This document shows, piece by piece, positions 34,703 to 44,841 of a stretch of DNA of 64,000 bases (position 1 is the first letter of the stretch; every line of letters starts with the position of its first letter). The position numbers and the translations under genes were made by a program. The DNA is from Oncomelania hupensis (taxonomy: Eukaryota; Mollusca; Gastropoda; Littorinimorpha; Pomatiopsidae): the NCBI GenBank assembly GCA_036898135.1, contig CM072522.1:58204709-58268708 (forward strand). Reading direction: 5' to 3'. The notes under the pieces are model-generated. The model was not told where the DNA came from. It worked only from the letters and a program-made list of their open reading frames with translations, and made no database searches.

Positions 34703-35360
34703 AACAGATCAATATAAGCACTCAATCTGCAAAGCAGCTACACAAAACCAAAACGAACAGGGGAAGTCATACTTGACACCGGAAGTTTGCTATGAAAAAC
34801 TCTAGATACCGTCATATTTTTCTTCGCTAACGTTATACTTATAGTTTAAAAAAAAAAACAAACAAACAAACAAACAAAAAACAAACAAACACGTGACGCA
34901 GAAGGAGTTCTTTAAGAGTTATTATAAATATATTAATGCTTTTCTGCGATAATCTTATACCAAGGCAAAGATGAATAAAACAAGAAGGTATAATTAATTC
35001 GGGCAAGGCTAGAAAAGCCAAATTTTTATGTTATAAATTAGCTTCGTATGTTTCCGAAGGTATATTAACTTGGCATTATAATGAGAAACAAATATGTACA
35101 TACCAATCAAGGAATGCTAATTGTTACAAAGACAAGCCAAAACGGCACAATGCAAATGTTGGAGCTAAACTCTTCATCAGGCGGACACAACAGAAGAGAC
35201 AACAAAACAGTTCTTCCTAACAGAACTCCAACAAAGAAAGAAATAATATATAGAAAGAAGGCAAGACAAATAATCCATAGTTGTAATAATAGGCGAGTAA
35301 TTCTCAAGCATTGTAAGTTTTAAAATAACTTGAGCAGATTTTAAGATTAAAATATTTAGC
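34703..35360 (-). promoter_or_regulatory. Promoter and upstream region of gene A
   Basis: It shares blocks with copies B and C: ATGACTTCCCCTGTTCG, TAGCAAACTTCCGG and TATCTAGAGTTTTTC just upstream of the ATG (minus strand). Further away it shares the TTAGCATTAGTAAACAAT block (about 35367-35384). A diverged single copy of the 620-2170 minisatellite core lies at about 35163-35186 (GAGCTAAACTCTTCATCAGG). Confidence 0.55.
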
Positions 35361-35489
35361 ATACTTTAGCATTAGTAAACAATTATGAATACTCATGTTC
35401 TTATCTTGGTATGTCTTTTACATTCATGTTGCATTTGTAACATTGCATTGGTTATTTTGTGGTTCTTTTGTTTGTTTGCTGAAAGAAGG

Positions 35490-35915
35490 TTTAAAAAGTT
35501 GTCCCTGTAACCTCTACTTCATCTTAATGTTTATAAAGTTGTCCCTGTAACCTCTACTTCATCTTAATGTTTATAAAGTTGTCCCTGTAACCTCTACTTC
35601 ATCTTAATGCTTATAAAGTTGTCCCTGTAACCTCTACTTCATCTTAATGTTTATAAAGTTGTCCCTGTAACCTCTACTTCATCTTAATGTTTATAAAGTT
35701 GTCCCTTCATCTTAATGTTTATAAAGTTGTCCCTGTAACCTCTACTTCATCTTAATGTTTATAAAGTTGTTCCTGTAACCTCTACTTCATCTTAATGTTT
35801 ATAAAGTTGTCCCTGTAACCTCTACTTCATCTTAATGCTTATAAAGTTGTCCCTGTAACCTCTACTTCATCTTAATGTTATAAAGTTGTCCCTGTAACCT
35901 CCACTTCATCTCCAT
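35490..35915. repeat. 40-bp array derived from gene-upstream sequence, about 10 copies
   Basis: Units contain TTTATAAAGTTGTCCCTGTA and ACCTCTACTTCATCTTAATG. The same segment is single-copy upstream of gene B (about 56478-56520) and in the inverted copy C (about 28845-28893). Confidence 0.93.
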
Positions 35916-36029
35916 TCATTCCTTCTTTATTCTATCAGTGATATTGTAATGTACACACAACACCAAATGTTCAGTTTTAAATTTTTATAAACATTTTAAA
36001 ACCTTATTTACATAGTATTATTTTAGCTG

Positions 36030-36165
36030 TTAGAAGCATGCAATTACATAGCCTGTACACAACAATAAAGTGCTGTATTACACAGCCTGTACACAAAAAC
36101 AAAGTGCAGGATCACACAGCCTGTACACAACAACAAAATGCTGTATTACACAGCCAGTAAATAAA
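36030..36165. repeat. 34-bp repeat, four copies (gene A flank)
   Basis: ACAGCCTGTACACAACAACA with AAGTGCTGTATT. The homologous flanks at 40090-40925 and 56640-56745 carry about 24 and 3 copies. Confidence 0.85.
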
Positions 36166-37009
36166 ACCAAAACTATGCTGTGAGAACATTCTCCTGGGTT
36201 GATCTGTTTATGTACTATATTACATTGGCATACATTAATCCCTTCAACAAGAAAAAAAATAATTCAACAGACATCATAGGCAGCAATAAACAGCAACATA
36301 TAATGCCATATTTATAAAGTTTTATTTCACAATGACACAAACTGTCTTCGTTTCTCTGAGTGTAATGTCCTCTGAGACCTCTGTCTACACCAGGTGATCA
36401 GCCTTTATTTGTTACAAGGGACGAGAGAGAAAAGGGGACATCAAAACAAATTATATCCTACTCCAAGACAACCGCCTAAAATTGTAAGTAAAGTTAATTA
36501 CAAAAGAAATTATAATAACATTGTTACCCAGGTTGACAATATTGCAGACAATAACAGTGACTTATGAAATAGGTCAACTAAAGTAATAATACATAAATAT
36601 TAAAGCAATATTAATTTTCACACAAAATTATTATTTATATACTACTCAAAATAATTGAAGGGCCACTCTCATATTTCATTTAGTTTAATTATTTTTTGCT
36701 GCTATCAATAATATCGCTTATATTGCTTATTTCAAAAATTATCATGTACAGTAACATTCAAGGCAATCTTATTCTAACAAGTAGGCCTAATCACATGTGT
36801 GAGTTTTGAACTTTCTGCACTGAGTTGAAAAACAAACCCAATTTTTAAAAAAAAATGACCCTAATTTACTGTTGTCTTGCTAATAAAGCAAAATTTTCAA
36901 CATTAAAAAGTGATTTGCACGCGAAAGGCTTGCATTTTCTGAGTTCAGTTCAACAATCGGAGCTTTTTTTCTGTGTATAAATGGCAGAGCTTTTGCTGCT
37001 TTTCTAACC

Positions 37010-38237
37010 ATGCCCCCAAGGCGACGATTGACTGATGCGGATAGAGGCAGAGCTATTGCATGGCTTCAGGAAGGGGTGGGGGTGAGAGAAGTTGGCAGGC
37101 GGCTGGGAGTGTCCCACTCCGTTGTCCAAAGGCTGCAGGAGCGCTTTAACAACACTGGAAGCGTCCAAGAGCCAAGAAGGTCCGGACGCCCCCGTGTTAC
37201 CACTGCAAGACAAGAACATTTCATCACCGTGTCAGCTCTGAGGATGAGGTCCGCTACAGCAAACACCATCAGAAGACAGCTTCACGCAGCCAGCAATGTT
37301 AACGTCAGCGACCAGACAATTCGCAACCGTCTACACGAGGCAAACCTGCGATCAAGACGACCAGCAGTACGGCCTTTGCTCACCCCAGCTCACCGTTCAG
37401 CGCATGTGGCCTGGGTTCGGCGTCATTTGGTGTGGACTAGGCAACATTGGTCAAGGGTGCTCTTTACAGACGAGTCTCGGTTCTCCTTGTCTTTCAACGA
37501 CCGTCGAGTGAATGTTTGGAGGCGTCCACGGGAGCGTTTTGCTGATGCGACGGTGCGCGAGCATGACCGCTTTGGTGGTGGATCTGTCATGATGTGGGGT
37601 GGCTTCGCATTAAACTTCAGAACACCCCTGTTCCAAATTCATGGCAACTTAAACGGTATTGGCTACAGGGATGATGCCCTATACAACCTATAGGGTTCTC
37701 CCAGCTCTGCGGGCCATTGGGGAACGTGCCATACTACAGGACGATAATGTCAGACCACACCGAGCGCGTATCATCAATGACTTCTTGCAGCAACAGCACG
37801 TCATAAGGATGGATTGGCCGGCTCGATCACCCGATTTGAACCCCATAGAACATCTGTGGGATGTCCTTGGGTCGACAGACACGGGCAAACCTCTCTCCAG
37901 GAGCTAACCTTGAAGTTCTGGCCCAAGTTCTCCAGCAAGAGAGGGGCCGGGTAGCTCAGTTGGTAAGAGCGTCTTGCTAGTAACCGAAAGGTCGCTGGTT
38001 CGAATCCCGGATTGGTCAACGTGTGATCATATTATTTTCCCCTTTACCAACAACTGGCCCGCTGGTGTCAGTATAAATCGGTCCAGTAGTCACCTATATG
38101 CGAAAGTGTCGTGTGACTATAATCTACAAACAACAACAAGCAAGAGTTGTTGGCCATCCCAGGAAAAATCCTCCATAACCTGATAATATGCCAAGACCGT
38201 CTGCATTGATGCAAACGGTGGCCACACCCGATACTGA
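37010..38237 (+). pseudogene. Tc1-type transposase (DD34E), frameshifted and interrupted
   Basis: ATG at 37010 starts MPPRRRLTDADRGRAIAWLQ. A helix-turn-helix region (VREVGRRLGVSHSVVQRLQE) and the GRPR linker follow. Catalytic residues are seen in FTDESRFSL, in QDDNVRPHRA and in DLNPIEHLWDVL, with 34 residues between the second Asp and the Glu. A one-base shift near 37690 moves the frame. Another lies near 37870. The SINE at 37942-38138 then splits the C-terminal part. The last codons after the SINE still read GGHTRY before the TGA at 38235. Inactive. Confidence 0.92.
37942..38138 (+). mobile_element. tRNA-derived SINE with 8-bp target duplication AGCAAGAG
   Basis: The 197-bp insert begins AGGGGCCGGGTAGCTCAG. 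It carries an A box (TAGCTCAGTTGGTAAGAGC, about 37952-37970) and a B box (GGTTCGAATCC, about 37998-38008), so it has a Pol III promoter. The anticodon-loop region CTAGTAA would read AGT (Thr-like), but stem pairing is poor, so it is not a working tRNA gene. The 3' end is CAA-rich. AGCAAGAG occurs at 37934-37941 and 38139-38146. Confidence 0.93.
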
Positions 38238-38699
38238 CTCTATAGATTTTTGGTTTCTAAAGTTTTGAATTGCTAAATGAGGGGTATGTCCAGTTAAATT
38301 GAATTTACTCGACTGATGTCTAAAATCTTTTTTGTTATTGATGCAGAAATGATTGCAATAAAATAAGATGAACTAATAAATTGAATTCGTGTTTCTGATT
38401 TATGTCCAAGTGGCCCTTGTATTATTTTGAGTAGTATATGTTCCATTATATTTAATTAATCCACTCAATTTCATTGTTGTGGAATGCAATCCTGGAACGC
38501 TATAGATCTTCATTAGCTCCTGTATCTGTATCAAGTAGTCATAGGAAAAGGATCTGATGAACATTAACTCCTAAGGTCAGGTTTTATATAAATTCTTCAC
38601 ATTCATACCTACATACAGTAACTTCATCACAGCTATGTTCATGTACCATCAATCCTGAAACAACGAAGTTAACAGCAGGATGACTCTCTTGGTTGTCTC

Positions 38700-39560
38700 C
38701 TTTACAATCAATAGTAAAATGTTACACATCATATACATGGGCATCACATAGGTGGTTACAAACATTCCATGCTGAACAAGGGTTAAAATTCAAGGGGTTG
38801 CAAACTGTGGCATGTATTATATTTTCTCTCCAGCGTGATTCATTCTATGCTTCTTCAAGTGCTCAACTTGAGTAAAATGTTATCACATGCATAATGTGTC
38901 TTCATGGTATGTGACAACTGGTGATACCTCAAACTTCTAGCATAAGTGTTGTCTACTTTACATTCAATGGTTAAATGTCAAACATAATATTCACTGACTG
39001 CTTTCAACACATTACATATATTGCACACCATTTTCCTTCCAGCTAATAGTTGGAGTACAATGTACATATTTTAATATGAAAAATGTTCACACTATTATAT
39101 ATATAGCATTTAGCATGGCTTTACTTTGAGAAAAAGTTTCAAAATAAACTCAAAAAAATAAACTCAAAAGCTTGGCTGTTATTTGACCACTGGTTCGACC
39201 ATTGTTTTAAATCTTATTATACTTTAAGCTACTTCAAATACTCCATTTAAATGAAAGTATTATTGCACAGGTGCAATTTGTCTTGTCTGTATATGCCAAC
39301 ATTTGTTTTATCAAAATGTCAGAAGGTACAAAAGCATTAAATAGTACAAATATTTTACAAAAATATTCACTTCAGTGTGTATAAACATTTGTTGATTTAA
39401 ATTGTCAACCAAACATGAAGCTTTATTACAAACGCCACACACATGATTTTTCCTTTCTTTATATATACCCTTACAAAAATTTTCAAAGGGCAAGCTTAAA
39501 GAAAAGATTTTCTTACAAAGGTCAAACACATGAATTATTAGGTCAACGTTATTTATACAA
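38700..39560 (-). pseudogene. Remnant of a zinc-finger gene 3' tail (copy A')
   Basis: On the minus strand, degenerate C2H2 pieces are visible: HVCGVCNKASCLVDNLNQQM near 39420, and the CKxDNxYARSLRYHQLSHT-type segment near 38905-38965. It runs parallel to 43990-44851 downstream of gene B's intact fingers. Immediately to the right lies a short tandem array and then gene-upstream sequence (40010 on), so the finger array and leading exons of this unit are deleted. Confidence 0.65.
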
Positions 39561-39734
39561 CAATAATGAAGGTGGGTGTGGGCAGAAGAACAATGTGTGT
39601 TTGCAGGAGACAGACAGACAGACAAAGAGAGAGAGATAGAGGGACAGGCAGACAGAGAGAGATAGACTGCATATAAATGTAACTTGCTGTTGTACTGAGG
39701 AGAGGGGTGTTCTATTGTCTTGTTATATTGTATT

Positions 39735-39965
39735 ATCGTGTGCCATGTATGCACCATGATACAACACATGTAAACACTGTGACACAACACGTGCATGCAC
39801 TGTGACACAGCACATGTATGCAAAGTGTGTGACACAATACATGTATGCACTGTGACACAACACATGCATGCAATGTGTGTGACACAACAAATGTAGGCAA
39901 TGTGACACAACACATGTATGCACTGTGACACAACACATGTATACACTGTGACACAACACATTTTC
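39735..39965. repeat. Tandem repeat, 18-24 bp, at a deletion junction
   Basis: Variants of CATGTATGCACTGTGACACAA recur about ten times between the zinc-finger remnant A' and the following intergenic segment. A GACA-rich run lies at 39605-39660. Confidence 0.85.
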
Positions 39966-40089
39966 CCTTATTTTGGTGGAATAAAGATTTCTTGACTTGA
40001 CTTAAAAACAACAACAGAATGTTCGGTTTTATATTTTTATAAACATTTTAATACTTTATTTACAGAGTATTGTTTTAGCTGTCAGAAAC

Positions 40090-40925
40090 ATGCAAAATTT
40101 ACATAGCCTGTACACAACAACAAAGTGCTGTATTACATCGTCTGTACACAACAACAAAGTGCTGTATTACACAGCCTGTACACAAAATAAAGTGATGTAT
40201 TACACAGCCAGTACACAAAAACAAAGTGCTGTATTACACAGCCTGTACACAATAACAAAGTGCTGTATTACACAGCCTGTACACAACAACAAAGTGCTGT
40301 ATTACACAGCCTGTACACAACAACAAAGTGCTGTATTACACAGCCTGTACACAACAACAAAGTGCTGTATTACACAGCCTGTACACAACAACAAAGTGCT
40401 GTATTACACAGCCTGTACACAACAACAAAGTGCTGTATTACACAGTCTGTACACAACAACAAAGTGCTGTATTACACAGCCAGTACACAACAACAAAGTG
40501 CTGTATTACACAGCCTGTACACAACAACAAAGTGTTGTATTACACAGCCTGTACACAACAACAAAGTGTTGTATTACACAGCCTGTACACAACAACAAAG
40601 TGCTGTATCAAACAGCCAGTAAATAGTTTTAGCTGAGTAAATAGTTTTAGCTGTTACAAACATGCAATTACATAGCCTGTACACAACCACAAAGTGCTGT
40701 ATTACATAGTCTGTTCACAACAACAAAGTGCTGTATTACATAGCCAGTACACAACAACAAAGTGCTGTATTACATAGTCTGTTCACAACAACAAAGTGCT
40801 GTATTGCATAGCCAGTAAACAACAACAAAAGTGCTGTATTACATAGTTTGTTCACAACAACAAAGTGCTGTATTACATAGCCAGTACACAACAACAAAGT
40901 GCTGTATCAAACAACCAGTAAATAA
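40090..40925. repeat. 34-bp array, about 24 copies
   Basis: Units ACAGCCTGTACACAACAACA plus AAGTGCTGTATT. One block (40090-40620) is nearly homogeneous. A second (40665-40920) uses a TAGTCTGTTCACAAC variant. Frames of 100-180 codons are repeat artefacts. Confidence 0.95.
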
Positions 40926-40984
40926 GACCAAAACTATAGGCAGCAATAATCATAGGCAGCAATACACAGCTATATTAAATGGAC

Positions 40985-42340
40985 ACACATTAATTCAACA
41001 ACACACATCATAGACAGCAATGCACAGCTTATATTAAATGGTCACACATTAATTCAACAACAACAACACAATAATACTAAGACAACATACATCATAGGCA
41101 GTAATAGTACACAGCAACATAATGTCATAGTTAGAAAGTTAAATTTCACAATGATTCAATCTGTCAACAACAAAGTGCTGTATTACACAGCCAGTACACA
41201 ACAACAAAGTGCTGTATTACACAGCCAGTAAATAAGACCAAAACTGTGCTGTGAGCACACTCTCATGTGTTGAACTGTATATGTACTATATTTGGATCTG
41301 GATAAGTACATTGCCAAAGGCAATATTGTACATTTATGCACATGTCTTGTGACTTGGGAGAGCAGATATGCTACAGCCTGTCACTTTCAAAGAAAGACAT
41401 TACATTACATTACATTATTATTGCTTTAGGTCCAGCGGACTCTTCCGAGCCAAATCAGGACCGAACAACCCCCGATCCGCATAAAAGATCTGCTTTCAAA
41501 GAAAGACAACATCGCCATTCCAAATAAACAAAATAATACTAAGACAACACACGTCATAGGCAGCAATATTAAATGGTCACACATTAATTCAACAATAACA
41601 TAATAATACTAAGAGAGCACACATCATAGGCAGCAATACTCAGCTATATTAACTGGTCACACATTGATTCAACAACAACATAATAATACTAAGACAACAC
41701 ACATCATAGGCAGCAATACACAGCTATATTAAATGGTCCCATATTAATGCAACAACATAATAATACTAAGACAACACACATCATAGGCAGCAATACACAG
41801 CTATATTAAATGGTCATGCATTAATTCAAAACAACATAATAATACTAAGACAACACACATCATAGGCAGCAATACACAGCTATATTAAATGGTCACACAT
41901 TAATTCAACAACATAATAATACTAAGACAACACACATAATAGGCAGCAATACACAGCTACATTAAATGGTCACATATTAATTCAACAACATAATAATACT
42001 AAGACAACACACATCATAGGCAGCAATACACAGCTACATTAAATGGTCACATATTAATTCAACAACCTAATAATACTAAGACAACACACATCATAGGCAG
42101 CAATACACAGCTACATTAAATGGTCACATATTAATTCAACAACATAATAATACTAAGACAACACACATCATAGGCAGCAATACACAGCTATATTAAATGG
42201 TCACACATTAATTCAACAACACATCATAGACAGCAATACACAGCTACATTAAATGGTCACACATTAATTCAACAACAACAACACAATAATACTAAGACAA
42301 CAGACATCATAGGCAGTAATACACAGCAACATAATGTCAT
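40985..42340. repeat. Array of about 77-80 bp units, about 12 copies
   Basis: Units contain CATCATAGGCAGCAATACAC, TTAAATGGTCACACATTAAT and AATAATACTAAGACAAC. The homologous gene A flank (about 36265-36320) and gene B flank (about 57605-57700) have one diverged copy each. Confidence 0.92.
41397..41530 (-). mobile_element. Short retroposon-like repeat 'G' (TAATG-type tail)
   Basis: Plus-strand TTGCTTTAGGTCCAGCGGAC and CCGAGCCAAATCAGGACCGA, then GATCCGCATAAAAGATCTGC. Read on the minus strand the element ends in a TAATG/TGTAA simple-repeat tail (plus-strand TTACATTACATTACATTA at about 41400). Other copies lie at 42870-43075, 43512-43770, 44341, 46475, 56770-57365, 60662 and 63360. Confidence 0.7.
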
Positions 42341-42869
42341 AGTTAGAAAGTTTCATTTCACAATGATTCAATCTGTCTTCTACTTGTCTGAGTTCAGTGT
42401 TTTCTAAGACTACCGGGGTAATTGGCCTTTATTTGCTACAAGGGACCAGACAGAAAAGAGGAAAAAAATTTAAAAAAATATTTCCTACACCAAAACAACC
42501 CAGTTAAAATTATAAGTAAAGTAAATTACAAAAGGAATTATACTAATATTGATACCCAGGTTAAACATATTGCAGAGAATAACCAAATTTATAAAATAGG
42601 TCAAATAAAGTAATAATACAAATATATTAACACAATAATAATTTTAAAAAAAAACAACTAAATACTTACATAGATTCCAGTATATTTAATTAATCAATTC
42701 AATTCCATTGTTTTGGAATGCATTTCTGGAACACTAGAGATCTCTTATATTAGCACCTGTAGTTGTAACAAGCATGAAGTAGTCATAGTAAAAAAGATCT
42801 GTTGATCATTAAAACAAAAAGACAGGTTTTATCTACATTGGTTGTTACTTAGTAATTCATTGCTTACAG

Positions 42870-43075
42870 GGTCCATTGGGCTGCAAAAAGCCAAAGGAGG
42901 ACCACAAAATCAAGACCACAACTTCTCTAAAAGAGGACTCACCCATTATCCGCATAAAAGATCTGCCAGCGGTAACACTGAAAACACTCCACCGGTCAGT
43001 CACTTCGCAATAAAGACATCCCACGCAGGGGACGCTGAGGCTATACTCTAATTTATCGAACCCCTGTTTACAAAA
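42870..43075 (-). repeat. Dispersed repeat 'G', longer copy
   Basis: From GGTCCATTGGGCTGC through CCGCATAAAAGATCTGCC and GGTAACACTGAAAACACTCC to GGGGACGCTGAGGCTATACT and TTTATCGAACCCCTG. It shows the single-copy ancestor of the 12-bp unit that is amplified at 56920-57275. Confidence 0.75.
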
Positions 43076-43432
43076 ACAAAATAGAATACAAACATCATTA
43101 TAAAATATCAACTAAACACATATATATAAAATGCCTACATTGCCAAATAAGAACATCATAGGAAGCCCCAGTGACCATCTGGCAGAAAGCGTCCAATATT
43201 CTCAAGCTGATCCAACAGACCTCACACACAAATGAGGAGTTTTGTCCCAGAAGTTTTCAATAAAAAAGGTAGGTGAATTGTCTAGCGAAGAAGAAAATAG
43301 TATAGTAGATTGATAGAACAGAGTAGGAATGAGAAAGAACAAAGGAAAAGGACAGCGACAGTGGGAATTTAAAGCACTAAGTTTCCAGAAAGCGGGGATA
43401 CTATTTATACTGAAACCTCCAACATCCCCATG

Positions 43433-43985
43433 GGAAGATTGGTGGTTACAAACATCCCATACCATACAATGGTGGTTACAAACATCCCATGCTATACAAT
43501 GGTGGTTACATTACATTACATGATTTTTGCTTTAGGTCCAGTGGACTCTTCCTGGTCCTGATTTGGCTCGGAAGAGTCCGCTGGACCTAAAGCAATAACC
43601 TTGTATTGTATTGTAGTGGACTCTTCCAAGCCAAATCAGGACCAGACAACCTCTGATCCGCAAAAAAGATCTGCTGAAACAACCCTAGTGGTAAAACTGA
43701 AGGCTCTCCACCAGCCAGTCACTTTACAATAAAGACATCCCACTCAGGGGATGCTGAGGCTATACTCTGAATTACAAACATCCCATGCTATACAATGGTG
43801 GTTACAATCATCCCATGCCATACAATGGTGGTTACAAACACCCCATGCTATACAATGGTGGTTATAAACATCCCATGCTATACAATGGTGGTTACAAACA
43901 TCCCATGCAATACAATGGTGATTAAAAACATCTCATACCATACAATGGTGGTTACAAACATCCTATGCTATACAATGGTGGAAAT
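43433..43985. repeat. 30-bp array interrupted by repeat 'G'
   Basis: GGTGGTTACAAACATCCCAT plus GCTATACAAT recurs about three times before and seven times after the inserted segment 43505-43770. Confidence 0.92.
43505..43770. mobile_element. Foldback arrangement of repeat 'G'
   Basis: Within 43532-43592, TTTAGGTCCAGTGGACTCTT and its near-complement AAGAGTCCGCTGGACCTAAA face each other, separated by a short loop containing TGGTCCTGATTTGGCTC. A third partial copy follows at about 43616. The whole insertion lies inside the 30-bp array. Confidence 0.7.
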
Positions 43986-43989
43986 CCAG

Positions 43990-44841
43990 GGATCATAAAA
44001 AATATTGCAAGTATTAATTATATTTTCTACCCTGCATTTCTCAATCTATGCTTCTTTTAGTACTCAACTTGAGTCAACACTTATCACCTGCATAATTTGT
44101 TTTTATAGTATGTAACAACTGGTGATACCTCAAACTCCTAGCATAAATGTTGTCTCCTTTACATTCAATGGTTAAATGTTTCACATAACATTCACTGACA
44201 GCATTCAACATATTACATACATTGCACATCATTTTCTCTCCAGAATATGCTTGGGATACTATGCTCACATTTTAATTTGAACAATGTTCACATATTATTC
44301 GAGCCAATATGCAAAATTGCTGTCCAGAGTTAGTTTTTTATAGGGTCCAGCAGACTGCAAAGAGCCGAATCAACTTGGATCAAAGAGGCTCTCAAGAGTT
44401 TTAGGCATTTCGACTTATTTTATCTTGAGAAAAACTTTCAAATAAACTGGAAAGCTTAATTTTATCAAACGACTCATTGTGTTGTTTTTATCTTCTTTTC
44501 TGCCTCCAGCCTAGGTTACTGTAAGCTTCTTCAAGTATTCAATTTAAATGAAAGCATTATTGCACAGTCGCTAATTGTCCTTTCTGTATGCACCAACATG
44601 TGATTCATCACATTGTCTGTATGTACCAACATGTGATTCAACGAATTGCCAGCATGAATAAAAGCATTACATATTACACATATGTCACATACATTTTCAC
44701 TTTGGTACACATGTTGCTTCAAATCGTCAGCAACAGGGAAAGGCTTAATACAAACATCACACACATGATTTTTCTCTTCTGCACATGTAAGTGTATATCT
44801 CTTCAACTGGCAAGCTGAAAGAAAAAATGTTCTTACAAACG
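43990..44841 (-). pseudogene. Decayed 3' zinc fingers downstream of gene B
   Basis: After the TGA of gene B (44842) the minus strand continues with finger-like sequence in shifted frames: a finger with its first Cys pair lost (SACQLKRYTLTCAEEKN), then HVCDVCIKPFPVADDLKQHV, NVCDICVICNAFIHAGNSL, two MLVHT repeats and, after a gap, MCNVCNMLNAVSECYVKHL with CKGDNIYARSLRYHQLLHT (44074-44268). The ORF once extended further. A frame change near 44845 cut it. A short relic of repeat G (44341-44375) lies inside. Confidence 0.75.

Larger units (their letters stand above)
36640..38436 (+). mobile_element. Tc1-type DNA transposon with nested SINE
   Basis: Terminal inverted repeats begin TACTACTCAAAATAAT and reach GGGCCACT (36640-36669 and 38407-38436). 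TA target duplications lie at 36638-36639 and 38437-38438. Without the 197-bp SINE and its 8-bp duplication the element is about 1.59 kb, the usual Tc1 size. The homologous flank near 42655-42700 lacks it, which shows the empty site. Confidence 0.93.

Noticed and set aside
37950..38020. A tRNA gene
   Set aside because: A and B boxes are present, but acceptor, anticodon and T stems do not pair well. The sequence is the head of a 197-bp SINE with target duplications.
39311..39961. 216-codon minus-strand protein
   Set aside because: Its first half is the short tandem array. Only the last part is zinc-finger-like, and that part is degenerate, so it is treated as remnant A'.
40090..40620. Glutamine/threonine-rich protein frames
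   Set aside because: 34-bp array read in three frames. No start context and no conserved residues.
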